Source: Galerina marginata (lineage: Eukaryota; Basidiomycota; Agaricomycetes; Agaricales; Galerinaceae). From it: a stretch of 64,000 bases of DNA. The stretch covers positions 496,001 through 560,000 of the forward strand of contig JAECYW010000002.1 of assembly GCA_023014335.1 (NCBI GenBank), read 5' to 3'. The notes under the pieces were generated by a model that worked only from the letters and a program-made list of their open reading frames with translations, searched no databases and was not told where the DNA came from. Position numbers and translations under genes: made by a program. Shown piece after piece: positions 20,606 through 33,572 of this stretch. How positions within the stretch are numbered: the stretch's first letter is position 1; every line of letters begins with the position of its first letter.

Positions 20606-21430
20606 ATGTACTCATTCTTATGGCTCTGGGTCCCGTTATTTCTTTTATTTGATTGCTCTCTAGGAAATACCGAAATAATCAACTTCTTGGCTGTGGAAGA
20701 TTCCTCCGTGAACTTGTCTTTTACTGATACATGGTCAGCGCGATTATCGGTTGCTCCACTGTGCAATGCTAACCAGCATGTTAGGCCAATTTTGCGACCT
20801 GGAGCCTCAAATATCCAATTTAATGCAACATCAGCCAAGCTTGGCTCTGATTTACCTCAGAAAATATGCCCCAGTCTTGATGAATGGCATCCCGAACGAC
20901 CACACCTATGTCCTCATGAACTCTGGGTGGTCCTCGAACTAGATGGTATCGAATGGAAGAACTTCAATAAATTCACACTTCGAGCATCGTGGCCCGCTTT
21001 TGTGCGTATCTTTCTTCGTTGACATCATATTTGCCAACACATCACACAGCACCCTACCGACATATCCATGAAAATATACAACCCTAGTTCTCTAGGAGCA
21101 TTCGCGACGCGAGATCCAGGCATAACCTCATCGAAGACGCGTCGAAAATACGCCCGCATCCAAATGGTTCATGCCGGCGTTTTAACTCCTGCTGCCAACA
21201 ATGTGGGGGATGAGGCCATCGATGAGGCTTCACGTTATCTTGTCTCCATCTATCTGGTCCTAGAGCCCTTATATTTTGGTGTCCTTCCTTCCTCGGTCAT
21301 CCCGGTCCTCTTTGCAATTGTAGCTGCTATTGTCATTGGACTGCCCATTGCTTGGAAAATCAACACCTACTTTCAGAGTATCGTCCAGAAAGCAAAGATG
21401 CAAGAACACCCCAAACAGAAATATATGTAG
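20606..21430 (+). CDS. Pga1-like ER membrane protein (GPI mannosyltransferase II subunit family)
   Basis: Two exons, 20606-21001 and 21050-21430, give 258 residues. A signal peptide leads into 'NTEIINFLA', then a beta-rich lumenal domain with four Cys, 'ELWVVLELDGIEWKNFNKFTLRASWPAF', 'HPTDISMKIYNP'. One transmembrane helix lies near residues 210-235 ('VIPVLFAIVAAIVIGLPIAW'), and the cytosolic end is 'KQKYM', with Lys at -3 and -5 as in dilysine ER-retrieval signals. Type I topology, NTEIINF start and size fit the fungal Pga1 family, which assists addition of the second mannose to GPI anchors. Assignment is by general resemblance, so moderate. Confidence 0.6.
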
Positions 21431-21712
21431 CTTAACTGCCAGTTTAATTAGTAGCCGCCACAGGAATCTGTTGACCACAAGAACTGTCTTAATATTCGAT
21501 TGCATTGACAGATCTCATGACAGGATCCTTACTATTCATCTGTTTGGGTACATCAACGGTCTTTCGGTGGTCATTAAAGATATAAGCATAATATCTATCC
21601 TATGTAAACCTTCCAAGTACAAAAGCATTGCCGAGCAAACCCAATAAGCGAGCAAACCCAGACCATTGTGGTCAAAGTCCGATGTATATGTAAAATGCAT
21701 GGAGGCTTGAAA

Positions 21713-24700
21713 CTAACGTCTCCACCAGGACCGACGAGGTCTATGATTTCGTTCACTATCTTCTTCTCTAATGTTGTTCTCCCGAATAACCTTGAGGAAC
21801 ACACTTTCTAGGGAGGCCCTTTCTACCGTGTACTCGGTGAAATCGCCATGTTCGGCTAAAGTGTTGAAGAGACTTGCAAGAGAAAACCCATCGGCAGACG
21901 CTATGGGTACTTCGAATCGCGTTGCAACATCGTCCGCCATTCGCGAGCCTGGGATGAGTGCCATCAACGTCCGAGCTTTAACAATTTCTTCACGTGTCCG
22001 ACACGTAAAGTGCACTTCGTACGTTGCATAACGAGCAGATAAGGATTCGGTAGTTCCAACAGCTGCAGAATGAGGAATTAAAGAGCATTTCGGGGCAGAA
22101 CAGGCAAAAACTGACCCAGCATGCGTTTTGCCAAAATACCGACGCTGCTAGCCAGCGCGGACGCCTCTTCCATGGAATCTAATGGGTGTCAAGTCAGAGA
22201 TAGAAAAAGAGGATGATAAACATAACACACGAGTTGTAATAACAACAGCTTTTCCAACAGCCACCCTGCGCAGAGTTTGCCACATATCCCGCTTCATCTT
22301 GGGATCAATGCCAGTCGAGAATTCGTCGATCAGGACAACGGATGGATTTCCAATGAGAGAAATAGCGAGCGAAAGCTTCCTTTGATTTCCTCCCGACAAT
22401 TTGCTGGCCAGCCTCTCCGCGTAGATGCTTAGGGACGTTCCTTGTAGGACAGCGTCAACACTTCGGTCAAGTTCCGACCCCTTTCTCAACCCCTTCAGCC
22501 GTCCATAAACGATCAAATGTTCTCGGACTGTGAGTTGTGAGTCGATAGCAGTGAATTGTGGGCAAACTCCTAGAGAAGATCGTGCTGTACGTGGGTGGCG
22601 GACCACGGAAGTCCCGTTGATGAAGACGTCGCCGATATCGGGTAAAATGTCGCCACCTGCATCCACGGTTAGCGAGACAAAGCTACGGAAAAGAGCCCAA
22701 ACTCACGGATTATATTAAAAGTCGTCGTCTTTCCTGCACCATTGGGGCCGAGAAGGGCGAAGACGGTATCCTTTGACACTCCAAGGCTCACATCGTCTAC
22801 AACTCGATTGCCATCGAAAGCCTTCGATACGTTGATGACACGAAGAGGATCATCCGACACCGCAACAGACTCTGCAGCTGCGATAACATCCTCTTTGGAT
22901 GAAGTTGCTGTACTGGTTTCTGACGATATCCCTTTGCGGGGGCGGAGGCGGCGAGGTATGCGAGAACCAGAATCGACCCAGACAAGGATAGCAAGAAGGA
23001 CGAAGGCGTATACGAACAAATAGACGATAGGTCCACCATATCTTTTGATGGTGCCTAGGGATGACGTTGTAACAATGTTACGCCCATCGCAAAGCAATGA
23101 GAATAGGTTGACCGAAACGAGGGCTGCACGAGCCTACAAAAACGCTCAGTGTGGAGGACAGAATGGAGTGAGTTGTACTTACAACGCTCACAACTGGTGC
23201 TGCGAGTGAGATGGTAAAATGGGTAATCGTGATCAAATGAGCGGATTCTGTGACTTTTCCATAGGTCAACACAAGCAGATATGAGGCGATGTAAAGCTAG
23301 AGTAGACCAAAATAGCGTTAGCATGGATCATGGATAAAAATAATGCAATTTACAATGAAGACGACGAATTGATATCCTGCCACAGTGGCAAATGCCGCCA
23401 AAGGTGACGCGACCATCAACGAGACGCAGTACGAAAAAAGGGCTGCGGTAAGGCCATAGAGAACCATTATAAACCACTGCAAGTTACTTCAATTAAGTAT
23501 GCCAATAGATACAAAAAAACATCACACTAACCAGGAAACCGAGCCCGTGGAATTGGTTGGAAGCAACGGCAAAGACAATGGTGATGATTGTCGAAAGTAT
23601 CACAACCGGAATTGAATCAAACAAAAGGTGTCCAAGCCATAGCCCGATTGGGTCCGTCAGACCATTTGATAACTGCATAGCTTGGACAGAGGTGCGGCGT
23701 TCCTTGGAGACATAGAGGGTAAAAAAGGCGGGGTATACGCCCTAGATCAAAGAATGTCAAATTTTTGCGGCCCTGGAATTGAACGTGAGCGTACCATTGC
23801 AGCGCCAAAGAATGCTATCCATCTCAAAGAAACAAGGGTCCCTACAGCGACTGCAGGGAATGGTGAGTAAGTCGCTTTGATAGTGGTGGGTGTTCGAGCA
23901 GTGTTCCCGGAAGAGTTCAAAGCACGGTTGTAGAGGATGTTGGTCGCAAGGTTCAGCATTGACGGCCCAGTAAAACCAGGAGGTGAAGCCTCCCAAGCAA
24001 CCAGTGATGCGCCGGTATTTAAGTCCAACGAGATGCCACCCAATGAGAGGTTGCGGTAATTCTGGGAGATGTCACTGACAAAAGTAGCATTGTCGGCGAC
24101 GTCTGTAGTTCGGAGAGTGTTGACGCTGCTTCCCAACGACAATGCGATACCTGGAGGTTGAGTGAGGACGCGAGACGATGGTCCGAAGGTGAAAGGCACG
24201 ATGGGCGAAGACGGAAGGAAAAGGGGTATCGATGTCGTGTTTTCAAATCGTTTAACGCAAGCGGGTTCTTTGTGTGCGATGAAGACCAAGGGTATACAGC
24301 AACCGGCTACGGCCACGATAATGGCGAGAACGGGTGTCAACCAACTACGTTTGGCTATTAGCATGCGTTTGTGGAATATCGTCAGGGCTTGTTTAAATGG
24401 CGAAACCGGCCTTCCTGTTGGTAGTTCCATGGCTATGGCTTTGGGTATTGGGGAAGGCAGGCTGGCATCCTGAGAAGCTTTTTCGTCGTCCTGGTCAATA
24501 ATAACATCGTGCTTGCTCATCAAATCCAGGAATATATCCTCTATCGTTGTCCCTAAGATATCGTAGGATAGGATCTTTGCAGATCTTATTTCAGAGTCCA
24601 AATGGTCCAGGACCTGACGAACAAATTCACTATCTCTTGTTCTGAGATGGTAAGAAGCATGAGAAGGGGAAGGCGTTGAAATGTAGGTATCTGGGGCAAT

Positions 24701-27407
24701 CAACTTTATCTTTTGCAAGAGTTCGTCGGCAATTAATGGGTCGGACTTTTCTGGTTCTGTCGATGTTGCAAACGATACTTGCATAGAGTAGCCTTCGCCC
24801 AAATCCCGCTTCAGAGCAACCGGAGGCCCAGAAGCAACGACTTTCCCAGGTGCTGCGAGAATAGCAATGTGGTCAGCAAGAAGGTCGGCTTCGTCAAGGA
24901 ACTGTAATACGTGAATGAGTTCTGTTGCACGACTAACATGAGCACTACTTACATGCGTTGTGAAAACAATACTTCGATCTTCACGGAAAGCCGTTAAGGT
25001 CTTCCATAAAGCCCGCCTACTCAGAGGATCGACACCCGAAGTACATTCATCCACGAGAACGACTGAAGATTTGGAAGAAATTGAGTGATGTTCACATGAA
25101 CGAAACTGCTCTTGACATACTCTTAGATCCTCCAAGCAGGCCGATAGCTAACTGCAACTTGCGTTTTTGCCCACCAGAGAGCGTCGCTGCGTTGGCCTTG
25201 ATCTTCTTTTCCAGGTCGCAATCACGCAAAAGTTGCTCCAAGTCCTCATCACGAGTCGAATTCTGTGACCACTTGACGGCCCTCCAGACCCGTAAAGTCT
25301 GAAGGCAACTCAGTTCTGGAAAAAGAACGTTCTTTTGCGGCACAATTCCAATGGTACCACGAGGCGGTCTAGGAACACCGCCTTCAAAGGTAACTGTTCC
25401 GCTGGTGATGCTTGATAGACCACCAATTACAGACAAGGCAGTAGATTTCCCGGCACTGCAAAAGGAATAATCGTCAGTTTACATCTTGATTTTTGGGTGG
25501 TTATATGCGCACCCGTTGGAGCCTAGAAGAACAAATATCCCAGTTTTCGGGATATCAAGGCTGAGGTTGGAAACCGCAGTCACATCACCCTTTGAGGAGA
25601 GCATGGAAGTCTTATAAACTTTGGTAAGGTCACGAATCGAAATGGCCATGTCTTCGGATGGTACAGGCCGTTCTTCAGCTTGTGTCTTCCTCCAGAATGC
25701 CCAAGAGCGCGAATTTTTTGCCGGTGCAACTGCGCGGGCGTCAAACAAATATCTTTCCCACCGAATAGCAACATATGGCCAAAGGAAAACATCAATCTGG
25801 GGGAAAGTATAAGTATTAGGCAGGGCGACATGTGGTCCCAAATGTAGCTTACCACTGCAGCGATTAGGAGTGGAAGGACCACGATACCCTTATCTGGGTC
25901 ACCCTTCATAACATGCGTGGCGATTTGATGATTCTCATAACCACAGATCCCTTTCAGGGCAAATATGTAGAAGGAAGGTGGAAAAAGGACGGAAAAGATA
26001 AAAAGGGTTCCGCTACGATTGGATTTCACCACCAAGGCCAGGATTGCAAACACGATACCCAAGAACGTGGTCACCACAGCGGCCAACTGCGGGCTTTTGC
26101 CGAAAGGGGCTGCAACGACGAAGGACCAGCTCGCCAAAACCAAACCAAGAAGTAGGTGAAGAACGATGATGAGACCAGTACTTGAAGCTGTGAATAAACG
26201 GGCCTTCCATATTAAGGAAACGATAATCCATGCAGGTAGGTAGCTAAGCGATATGCCAATATGCCATGATCTATGAGGAACATCAGAAACCGACGACAAA
26301 TCAAACCAACTGTAAAATTACAGTATTCTTGCAGAATCCAAAAGTCCCATGGCCTTCATATGTGCTGTGATGAGCATGGCGCGCTCACTTGACATTGAGC
26401 CTGGAAGTTGATAGGCAATTCCAATGAAGGTGACAAAACTGAAGGATACGTGATGTTAATACACACGTCAACAGCGTGTGCGCGGTCACTTACAGGGCAA
26501 GAGCGAGTAAGTCACGGATGCCTCGGATAAAACCTGACCAGCGTTTACATTGTTAGAGTACGATTAAAAACAATATTTATTGAAACATACTCAAGCGGAT
26601 TTGGGTCTTCTGCTCATCGTTGGTTTCCTGCGTGTAAGGCCACTCCAAAGGTGTTTGTTGCTGGACGCCAGTCTGAAGTTCGATGATAGCCTGAGGAGAA
26701 ACGTCAACATTCAGTCCTAAAACGCAACAGAAAGTAAATATTCACCCGGTCAATAGACCATTGCAATGGGAGAATCCGTTTCTCGAAGTCGCTCGTATGT
26801 CGTTCCACATCGATAAAGGCAAGTCCAGCGTCCGCCAGAATTGTATAATTGACAGACGCATTACCACCTGCAGGAATGTCGTAGAAAGCAACAGCAGCAA
26901 AGCATTCAGAAAACAGATTGAAGTTCTGAGGACATTGGGCAGGGATATCTGCAGGGTTTGGTATCTGTTTGACCAAAGCAAGTTGACTGGGGGTAAAGCC
27001 GGATGTGACTCGAGCAATGATGCTGGCAGGGGTTGGATTGCTAGTCCCGTCTGTACCATCGGCCCATATTAAGGCCGTTTTGGCGTTGAACTGGGTTTGC
27101 AGGTCTTTGATAAGGACTGGTTCTCCGATGCCGTACTACGATTAGCGTTAGCAGTCTTCCAATGCCGGATATAGACTGACTAGAAACATACGTTATTCAG
27201 TCTGTTGAGAAACACCTGAGCAGTTGCAAGGAAAGCTCCGTATGCTATAGGAAGGATGAAACATCGTAAAATTGACCACTAAAGGCATGAGAACGTTAGT
27301 TTGCTTCCATTTGAACCTGACAACAACATACAAATGCATGCTTTGAGAGCACAATCCAGTTCTTCCAGATTAGGGCGCGTAACTGCAACCAGAAGAGGTT
27401 GGCCATA
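21713..27407 (-). CDS. ABCA-type full ABC transporter, copy A
   Basis: A multi-exon gene from ATG 27407 to TAG 21713, roughly 1,550-1,600 residues by my exon reading. Order: '[17 protein letters not shown]', a first transmembrane helix, a large extracytoplasmic loop with '[14 protein letters not shown]', a cluster of helices (26.5-25.8 kb), then NBD1 with Walker A 'GSNGAGKST', signature '[12 protein letters not shown]' and Walker B '[12 protein letters not shown]'. Then come '[15 protein letters not shown]', a second membrane half with its own loop (24.5-23.0 kb), and NBD2 with '[12 protein letters not shown]', '[12 protein letters not shown]', '[12 protein letters not shown]' and 'SMEEASAL'. 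This is the ABCA plan, associated with lipid or sterol movement in eukaryotes. All catalytic motifs are intact and I found no frame break. It is paralogous to 46053-51743, which is inverted relative to it. Confidence 0.92.
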
Positions 27408-29087
27408 GGTATGATGTCCGTTGAAATTGTGTCAAGCTTCCGGCTTCATAGCACAGGGAAGGTGAAGAAAGCGGTGAAGGAATTCGAGAACGACGGGTGT
27501 GTGTGGCTTTAATGCTGCATGAGAAAGAAAGTTCTAATTTTGCAGCTCTGAGGGCTGTGTCATGATGCTCTCCAGTCGACAACATGGCTTCACCTCGGCG
27601 CAGCAGCAGAGATCGACTTTTATCAAATTTACACCCAATATATTTTTGTGCAGATTTAAAGCCCAAATTAGAACGAATTTTAACAAATTGATGGTTTCTT
27701 GCTGTTATCTTTTCCTAAAGTGACAAATGATTACGATGACAGCCCAGAACGGCCGACACAACTCAAACACAACTACAAGTCGATATCAAAGAGCTGTCCT
27801 AAATGACTACGGCAGAGGTACCGTTTAAATTCTAGCGTTCTGTTGAGAAATCTATCGAACAGCGCTCATGATTTTTCTAGTATCGACTCCGGATGCAACC
27901 AGAATATTTTCCTCAACTACGGGAGAACGTTGCAACGTTAGGTTACCCTTGAACCTAATAGCATAATGTGGCGGCCTTGACCGGCAATGAATACCTCGAT
28001 GTGAAGCCGCAACCGGAAAGTTGACTGACTGGCAATGGAAAAGCATTGACAATCTCTTTTTCTCTGAGTCGGACCACTCTAATCGCTCGATGCCAAATTG
28101 CCAACCCCCCCCCCCCCCGTTTTCGAGCATGAGTAACTCTGCGAGTGTCATGAGGACATTTTCCCATGTTCTTGGTTGTGGTTCCATCGACGATAATTCC
28201 TGATATCCGGATGTGTTTCCGGCCAGTGACTGACTGGTATGCCGTATCGACCCTTCAAAGCTCCTAGGAAATCGGCGGACAAACTTCACGTTCTTTGAAA
28301 GACCGAAATGGGCCTTGAATGGGCCGTAAGTCTTGGCTATTTTTCTGCTGATTAGGGTACCTGACGAAGATCGGTATCAAGTTAGAAGGATATCAGTACT
28401 GCAAAGACAAAACAGCACGGTCGAGCCTACCCGCTAGGCGTTCGGAATATAATTTCCTAGTCCATTGTCATTCTTGCTGCAGCAAAGTTAATATACTGAC
28501 CGGTCAGATCGACCCTTCAGCTTTTACAGACAGGCACTGGTATTTTCTGTATCCCCATTGTTTCAACGTTTATATTCAGTAGGCGAAAACCCGCCGATCG
28601 CAGCTATGCTTTCTATCAGCATCGTCCAATGTCCTGGAAGCAACCGCGCCATCGCCATACCGAGCAAAAGCTTTCTTAATCAAAAAGTAGTGCCGGAACT
28701 GAAGATATTCGCATCCACCTTGTGTCCCGTAGACATCTCTCCAAGAAAACACACTAGTCTCCTCGGTCCAGGCCTAGAACTTGCTGTACTTGGGTGACGT
28801 TCCTTGGAATTAACTGCGCAGTAGAACAAATATCTTCATCGACCAATGTCAAAGATGACAGCTGCGGTCGCTGTTTATGCGACAAGATGGTAAAATCTGA
28901 TCTTGTCCTAAATATTATCTGCCCCTCGCTTATTTAAATTTTATTTATTTAGTCCAGTATCAATTTAGAAACATATGTGACCCCGTAAAAAAAATTATCA
29001 ACGTCCCCAAAGTACTCCTTTCGAGATTTATGAAACTGGTTTAACTGAAGTGGAACTACGAGCCAAAAAAAAAACTTACCAAAAGCA
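27408..29087. other. Intergenic region with a poly-C tract
   Basis: About 1.7 kb without a supported gene. A minus-strand open frame (27852 to about 28189, from an ATG giving MEPQPRTWENVLM) crosses a pure C run at 28104-28118 that reads as poly-Gly. It has no recognisable domain and its length depends on that homopolymer, so I do not call it. The left end is the ABC transporter's upstream region. Confidence 0.35.
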
Positions 29088-29521
29088 TCAAGGAGAACAT
29101 CTGTAAGATGACATTTGGTCGTTGAAAGTCTTAAGGAAGCCAACATATTGGGTCAAAGCGAAAGTGGGACCAGAGCAGTTAATATCCCTGTACGGAGACA
29201 TCAGAATCACAGAAGGACGTTGAAAATCTTATCTGAAAGGCACCTATAAAGAGTGCAAGAATGGCCATTCCCCGAAGGTGCAATACTAGATACCTTGTCG
29301 TTTATCCATCGGGGAATGTTGACACAGATGTTGTCCAAGTAGTGCGAAAAGATACATTGACCACTCAAATTAACATCCGTGCACAGCATGAGGGTGTTTC
29401 TAGCAACCTGTTCAGACGATAAGATTCTGAGCCATGCTTAGGCGGCATTCCGAGAAGGACAGAAACGCACCGCAGAGGAAACATAAAAAGAAAGAGCTAC
29501 AACACGGACAATAGATTTCAT
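29088..29521 (-). CDS. Small secreted beta/gamma-crystallin-like protein
   Basis: Three exons, 29471-29521, 29244-29407 and 29088-29187, give 104 residues. A signal peptide ('MKSIVRVVALSFYVSSA') ends exactly at the first intron. The mature part has two crystallin-like units: 'LMLCTDVNLSGQC...ICVNIPRWINDKVSSIAP' and 'CTLYRDINCSGPTF', closing with 'FLKTFNDQMSSYRC'. The (Y/F)xxxxxxG, W/F-x-N-D-(K/Q)-(V/M)-S-S pattern is the Ca-binding D/N-D-x-S-S motif of the beta/gamma-crystallin superfamily. Six or more Cys suggest disulphides. Introns are 63 and 56 bp; frames join only with the acceptors used. A TTATAA about 60 bp upstream supports the start. Such small secreted proteins are common in basidiomycetes; the role is unknown. 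Confidence 0.72.
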
Positions 29522-30251
29522 CTTGAAGGTAATGGTTTGCAGTCACAGGGATTCGTTCAAGATCAACTAATGCCACCAAGTTATAAAGCTGGAGTCGGTT
29601 ATGTTCAAATCGCCTTTTATCTCTGCTCGAGGGTGTTTCCTTTGACTCGGAGAAATGGAAGGCTGCAACTGGCATGAAGGTCTTTCCGGCCTAGTACCTT
29701 CAAGCATAATATCACTTTCCTCGGTTTAGTGTGCACCATGCCAGCCACTAGAGCCAGGAGCAGTGTTTTTCGTGCTAGTATCCAACCGGCAAGGTCCAAT
29801 ATATGGAGGCAGACGATCACAGTCTAAGCCTACAGGCTAAAAACAAGAGAGAGAGGATCCGAGCGGCCAAGCCGTAAGTCAGGGTAGGAAAAAGATGACT
29901 GGATCAAGATGGGTATGTAACCGCGGGTGTGCAATGCCTTCGGGTGGTGGATTGGCTATCGTTCAGAATCGTACAGATTGAATCGCGTCACCTAGTTCGG
30001 TCCTGGTCAAAGTTGGAGACGTGAGTCGTAAGTGTCAAACCTTATAAAATAAAACAAACCAATGCAATCTAAATTTTGACCTCGTAATTTCAAACTGAAT
30101 CATGGCGGGTCGTGATAGCATTGCACAAAACATTTCGATAGATCACAAAAGAAGAGAGTAACGTGTACCAGGGAATATTTATACGAAAGGAGGGTATGCA
30201 TAGTTTCAACCCGTGTTTTGTTGGAAGGTACCTGGATTAGGCACTTAACAC
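29522..30251. other. Intergenic region
   Basis: About 730 bp. It holds the promoter of the crystallin-like gene (TTATAA at 29581-29586) and the 3' flank of the CorA gene. I see no further gene, and a stretch near 29860 that superficially recalls a tRNA does not fold as one. Confidence 0.4.
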
Positions 30252-32879
30252 TTACCAGCAAGAGTCAAGTTGCATTAGGGGATATGCAGAAGAAAAGGAG
30301 TAGAAAAATGAGCGTATTTCTAGAGAGATCAAGGAATGGTATTGGCGACAGGTTTCAGTTCGCGCGTCATTTTTAGAGTTCCTGCTCAGATTGAGATTAT
30401 GATTCTGAGAGATTTCGGAGAAATTGCCACGACAAACCTTGAGTGCTTTCTTAGTCACCGATTTCTTTTGGATATAGTGCCAAACTTTGGACAAATCACC
30501 CCAAAGGGCGAGAGGTATGACGACAACCATAATTGGGAGGGCGATCTTCCAGAACCTATACACGCGTTTTCAACAACATACTTTGAAAAGGGGAGCCTTG
30601 ACATACAGGAGATCAGAGTTTTGGTTGACAGACCAAAAAGGGGTGAAGTTCATTCCCTGTGTAGATAATGTATCACGTGAAGTCCATAACAATAGCGACA
30701 GGAGGAAGCTTACGAAGTATCCGGTTAGGAGAGTCAGCGGTAAGCAAATGATAGTAGCAATAGTCAAGCGACGCCTGTATAAGAAATTAGTACAAAAATT
30801 CAGGAAAGGGATTATAGGTACATACATGACGTCATTCATTTCGTACGAAGCGACCTGAAAAGTTTCTTAGTCAGGTGCAGTCTTCATTTTCGATGACCAG
30901 ACTTACATTGAACGAGTAGTTGATGAGATTCTCTGCAATTCCGGCGAACATATCCAAGCTAGTTAAGATATACTCCATATGATCAAAGACATCAGCCTAG
31001 CATTGTATATTCTTCAGAATCGGGCATCAATGGTCGAACAATCGATTATACGCACGAGATAAATCTTTGCCTTGTGGCTCATGAACCCAACGATCTGAAC
31101 GTCCTTATTCGCAGGATCGGATGTATCGACCAGAGCCGTACATCGATCGATATCATATCGACGCAGACCATAGATAAGAGTTTTGATAGGATCGAGGGTA
31201 CGCTTGTGGAGAATAAGATCTCCAGATAGAATGTGCACTGTCGGTAGTTTTGATAAAGGAGGTCGGGAACATAACAGCGACCAATACGTACATTGTCTGA
31301 CAACCCCCATCTTGGGCCGAAGGAGAATGTCGCGCTCAAACTTGTGGATATGAGCATGGTATTCATCGATGACCTGGACTGCCTTATCGACAACTGCAAA
31401 AAAAGTCAGAAAAAATATCAAAACAAAAGGGGACAGTATCACTTAGATCAAGCAACGCATGCAGAAGTAGAGAAGGATCCGCAGATTTCCTGAGAACTGT
31501 ATCACGACTCCGTAGTCGGAAAGAAATTGGAGCTGTAAAGCTAAGACTGGGCGCTGGGCGGATGGAAATGACAGTTCCTGGAGAAAATATTCAACATGGA
31601 TGAAAGCTGAGCAAACAATAAAATGTTACCATCTCTGAACAAGAAGAAGAACATCGGCGAGACTCTGACATTTACTCTCGATCCCTAAACATGTTCTTTA
31701 TTAGTGATCACTCAAGACAAGATGGATTTTCTTACCTCCTTCAGTGCATTGATCGCGGCTTCGTCCATTTTCATATTGACATGCGCGGCCTTGCGCTAAA
31801 TACCAATTACAACGAGTTTAACAATAGATGAAATGCACTCACAGCAGTCTCTTTGGCCATCATGGCGGACAAGTTTGTCCCAGCCGGTGACCTAGCTGTG
31901 CCATTGGTGTAAGCAGCTTTGATATCTCCTCGGTTCGTTGGCAGAATAGGGGAGCGACCACGCCTCTGAATGAGTGTGCCGGCCCCTGAATTTGGACCAC
32001 TGCCAAACTTTGTTGTTTCCGATTCCGCTAGTTTCTCGCCTTCTTCGCCATCAGGATAGGGTGGGTCTATAGGTTCTGGGGAATCAGAGCGAGGCGCGTT
32101 CGTGTACGAACTATGTTCGAATGGCTGATGCTCGTCTGCAAGTTCGTGACACAGAACACGAAGGAATAGATGCCTCGTGTAGTAATCTGCTTTTGAACGA
32201 TTTCGCGAGTGTCCGTGAAAGACGTCCTCCAGAGCCAAAGGATGAAGGTCTGCAACTTGAGTTTTAGACAGTATTGACCTTCGGAAGTAAAATACCTACT
32301 GTACTTGATCGAGAGGGCCTTGATCACATCCCAACTTATACCACCAATATTTATCCAGCGAACCTTGACCCACGGGTCCCTTGGAGGCAAACCTTCCGAG
32401 TCCATGTTCATAAACTCGACAAATTGCGCGTTATTCATGTGGCGAGATGTATTCCTAATCGCAGAGTAGTCCATGATTTCGATTTCACAATCCTCGTGGA
32501 TGTGACTGTAGGCCGCATCGACCTCTGGTCGGTGAGGGTCAATGCCTGGTTCTGCACCTACACGACCGACTACGTTCCCAAGCGTGGTCAGGCCACGACG
32601 CATCGACATAACCTTATGCACTGCCGACCTGAACCTGTCGGCCGGTGGTAAGGTCGCCCAGGTTGATGGATTGGCTCTTGCAACTTTGGAGTGCAAAGAC
32701 TTCTTCGATTGGGCCTTACTTGCTCTGCTCGTGATGCGTCCCAAGTCAACATGATGATGGGAGGGTAGCTCGCGCGGTTGTTGCGAGTAAGTCGGGGAAG
32801 CCGGGACAATGACCTCGTCCTCGGGGTCGGGTGTGAGGGACCGTCCCTCAGAGTCGCTCAGGCTGTTTTCACGCGGCAT
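30252..32879 (-). CDS. CorA-family divalent cation (Mg2+) transporter
   Basis: A multi-exon gene from ATG 32879 (MPRENSLSDSEG) to the stop at 30252; roughly 700 residues. A long hydrophilic N-terminus with a Lys/Arg-rich patch is followed by the CorA cytoplasmic domain: 'VRWINIGGISWDVIKALSIKYN' joined to 'LHPLALEDVFHGHSRNRSKAD'. A Ser-rich insert interrupts it. Then 'LRSRDTVLRKSADPSLLLHALLDL', 'VVDKAVQVIDEYHAHIHKFE', 'VHILSGDLILHKRTLDPIK', 'NYSFNVASYEMNDVMRRLT', and two C-terminal membrane helices carry the selectivity motif Gly-Met-Asn, built across an intron ('LTGYF' + 'GMNFTPFW'). The plan fits fungal MNR2/ALR-like CorA proteins of plasma membrane or vacuole. Location and ion are inferred from the family. 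Confidence 0.88.
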
Positions 32880-33572
32880 TCTACCCAACGTCGACGGGCT
32901 CCAGACTCAGAGTGAAGCTCTGAGGAAGGAGGTAAAAGGGGAGGCGGCTGGAGATGACCTTGAAACAAGGGCGTTGGCAGGTTGCAAGATGTCTTCCCAC
33001 ATGACATATCGCCAACAGCCTCGCGCTTTTCATATCTCACTGATGATTGGTTGGTCACCTCCAAAATCAGAAACATATCAATCACTGCTGTGGGGCGTTG
33101 CAGCAAGGTGTGACCCTTCAGCCTTGAGGCGGCAGCACAATAACAGAGCGAACCCAAATTGTCTAGAGAGTATTTCGATTTCTTCAGTCCAAATGAGTGT
33201 AAGTTAAGTTAAGCGCTGGCGATATAAGGCCATACAAATTGCACCGAAATAATCCGACGAGGAATAGACTAATATGAAAAAGAGCGATCTATGTGATATT
33301 GTCGACAGCAGGTATGCAGAAAAGCGAATTCAGGATGAAGGTATGATATGTAAGGACAGGGTTCTTGGAATTGAACAGAAGACGACTGACAAACAAAAGT
33401 GAAATAAAAAAAGGGGTAGGGAATGTGGAAGCCATTATAAAATAATTGGCAAATAAGATGAGCGACGATAATGCATAGAGTGCTGACGATGATCAAGTAA
33501 ATGCATAGAAAGGATGTTTGGTTTGATGATGATTGCTTGCTATAGATTCGAAGGTGAAGACCGGCTGTGAGA
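32880..33572. other. Intergenic region between CorA and kinase genes
   Basis: About 690 bp between two co-directional minus-strand genes: the CorA upstream region and the kinase 3' flank. No gene, repeat or RNA is seen. Confidence 0.4.

Noticed and set aside
21713..27407. Suspicion that ABC transporter copy A is a pseudogene because its frames are fragmented
   Set aside because: Every break coincides with a GT-AG intron at the position used in copy B, and all Walker and signature motifs are intact.
27852..28289. Possible 145-codon minus-strand gene
   Set aside because: Starts at a non-ATG codon, depends on a poly-C run for its frame, and has no recognisable domain or intron signals.
29850..29950. 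tRNA-like stretch (GAGCGGCC...GCCG)
   Set aside because: No acceptor stem pairing and no GGTTCGA-type B box at the right distance.
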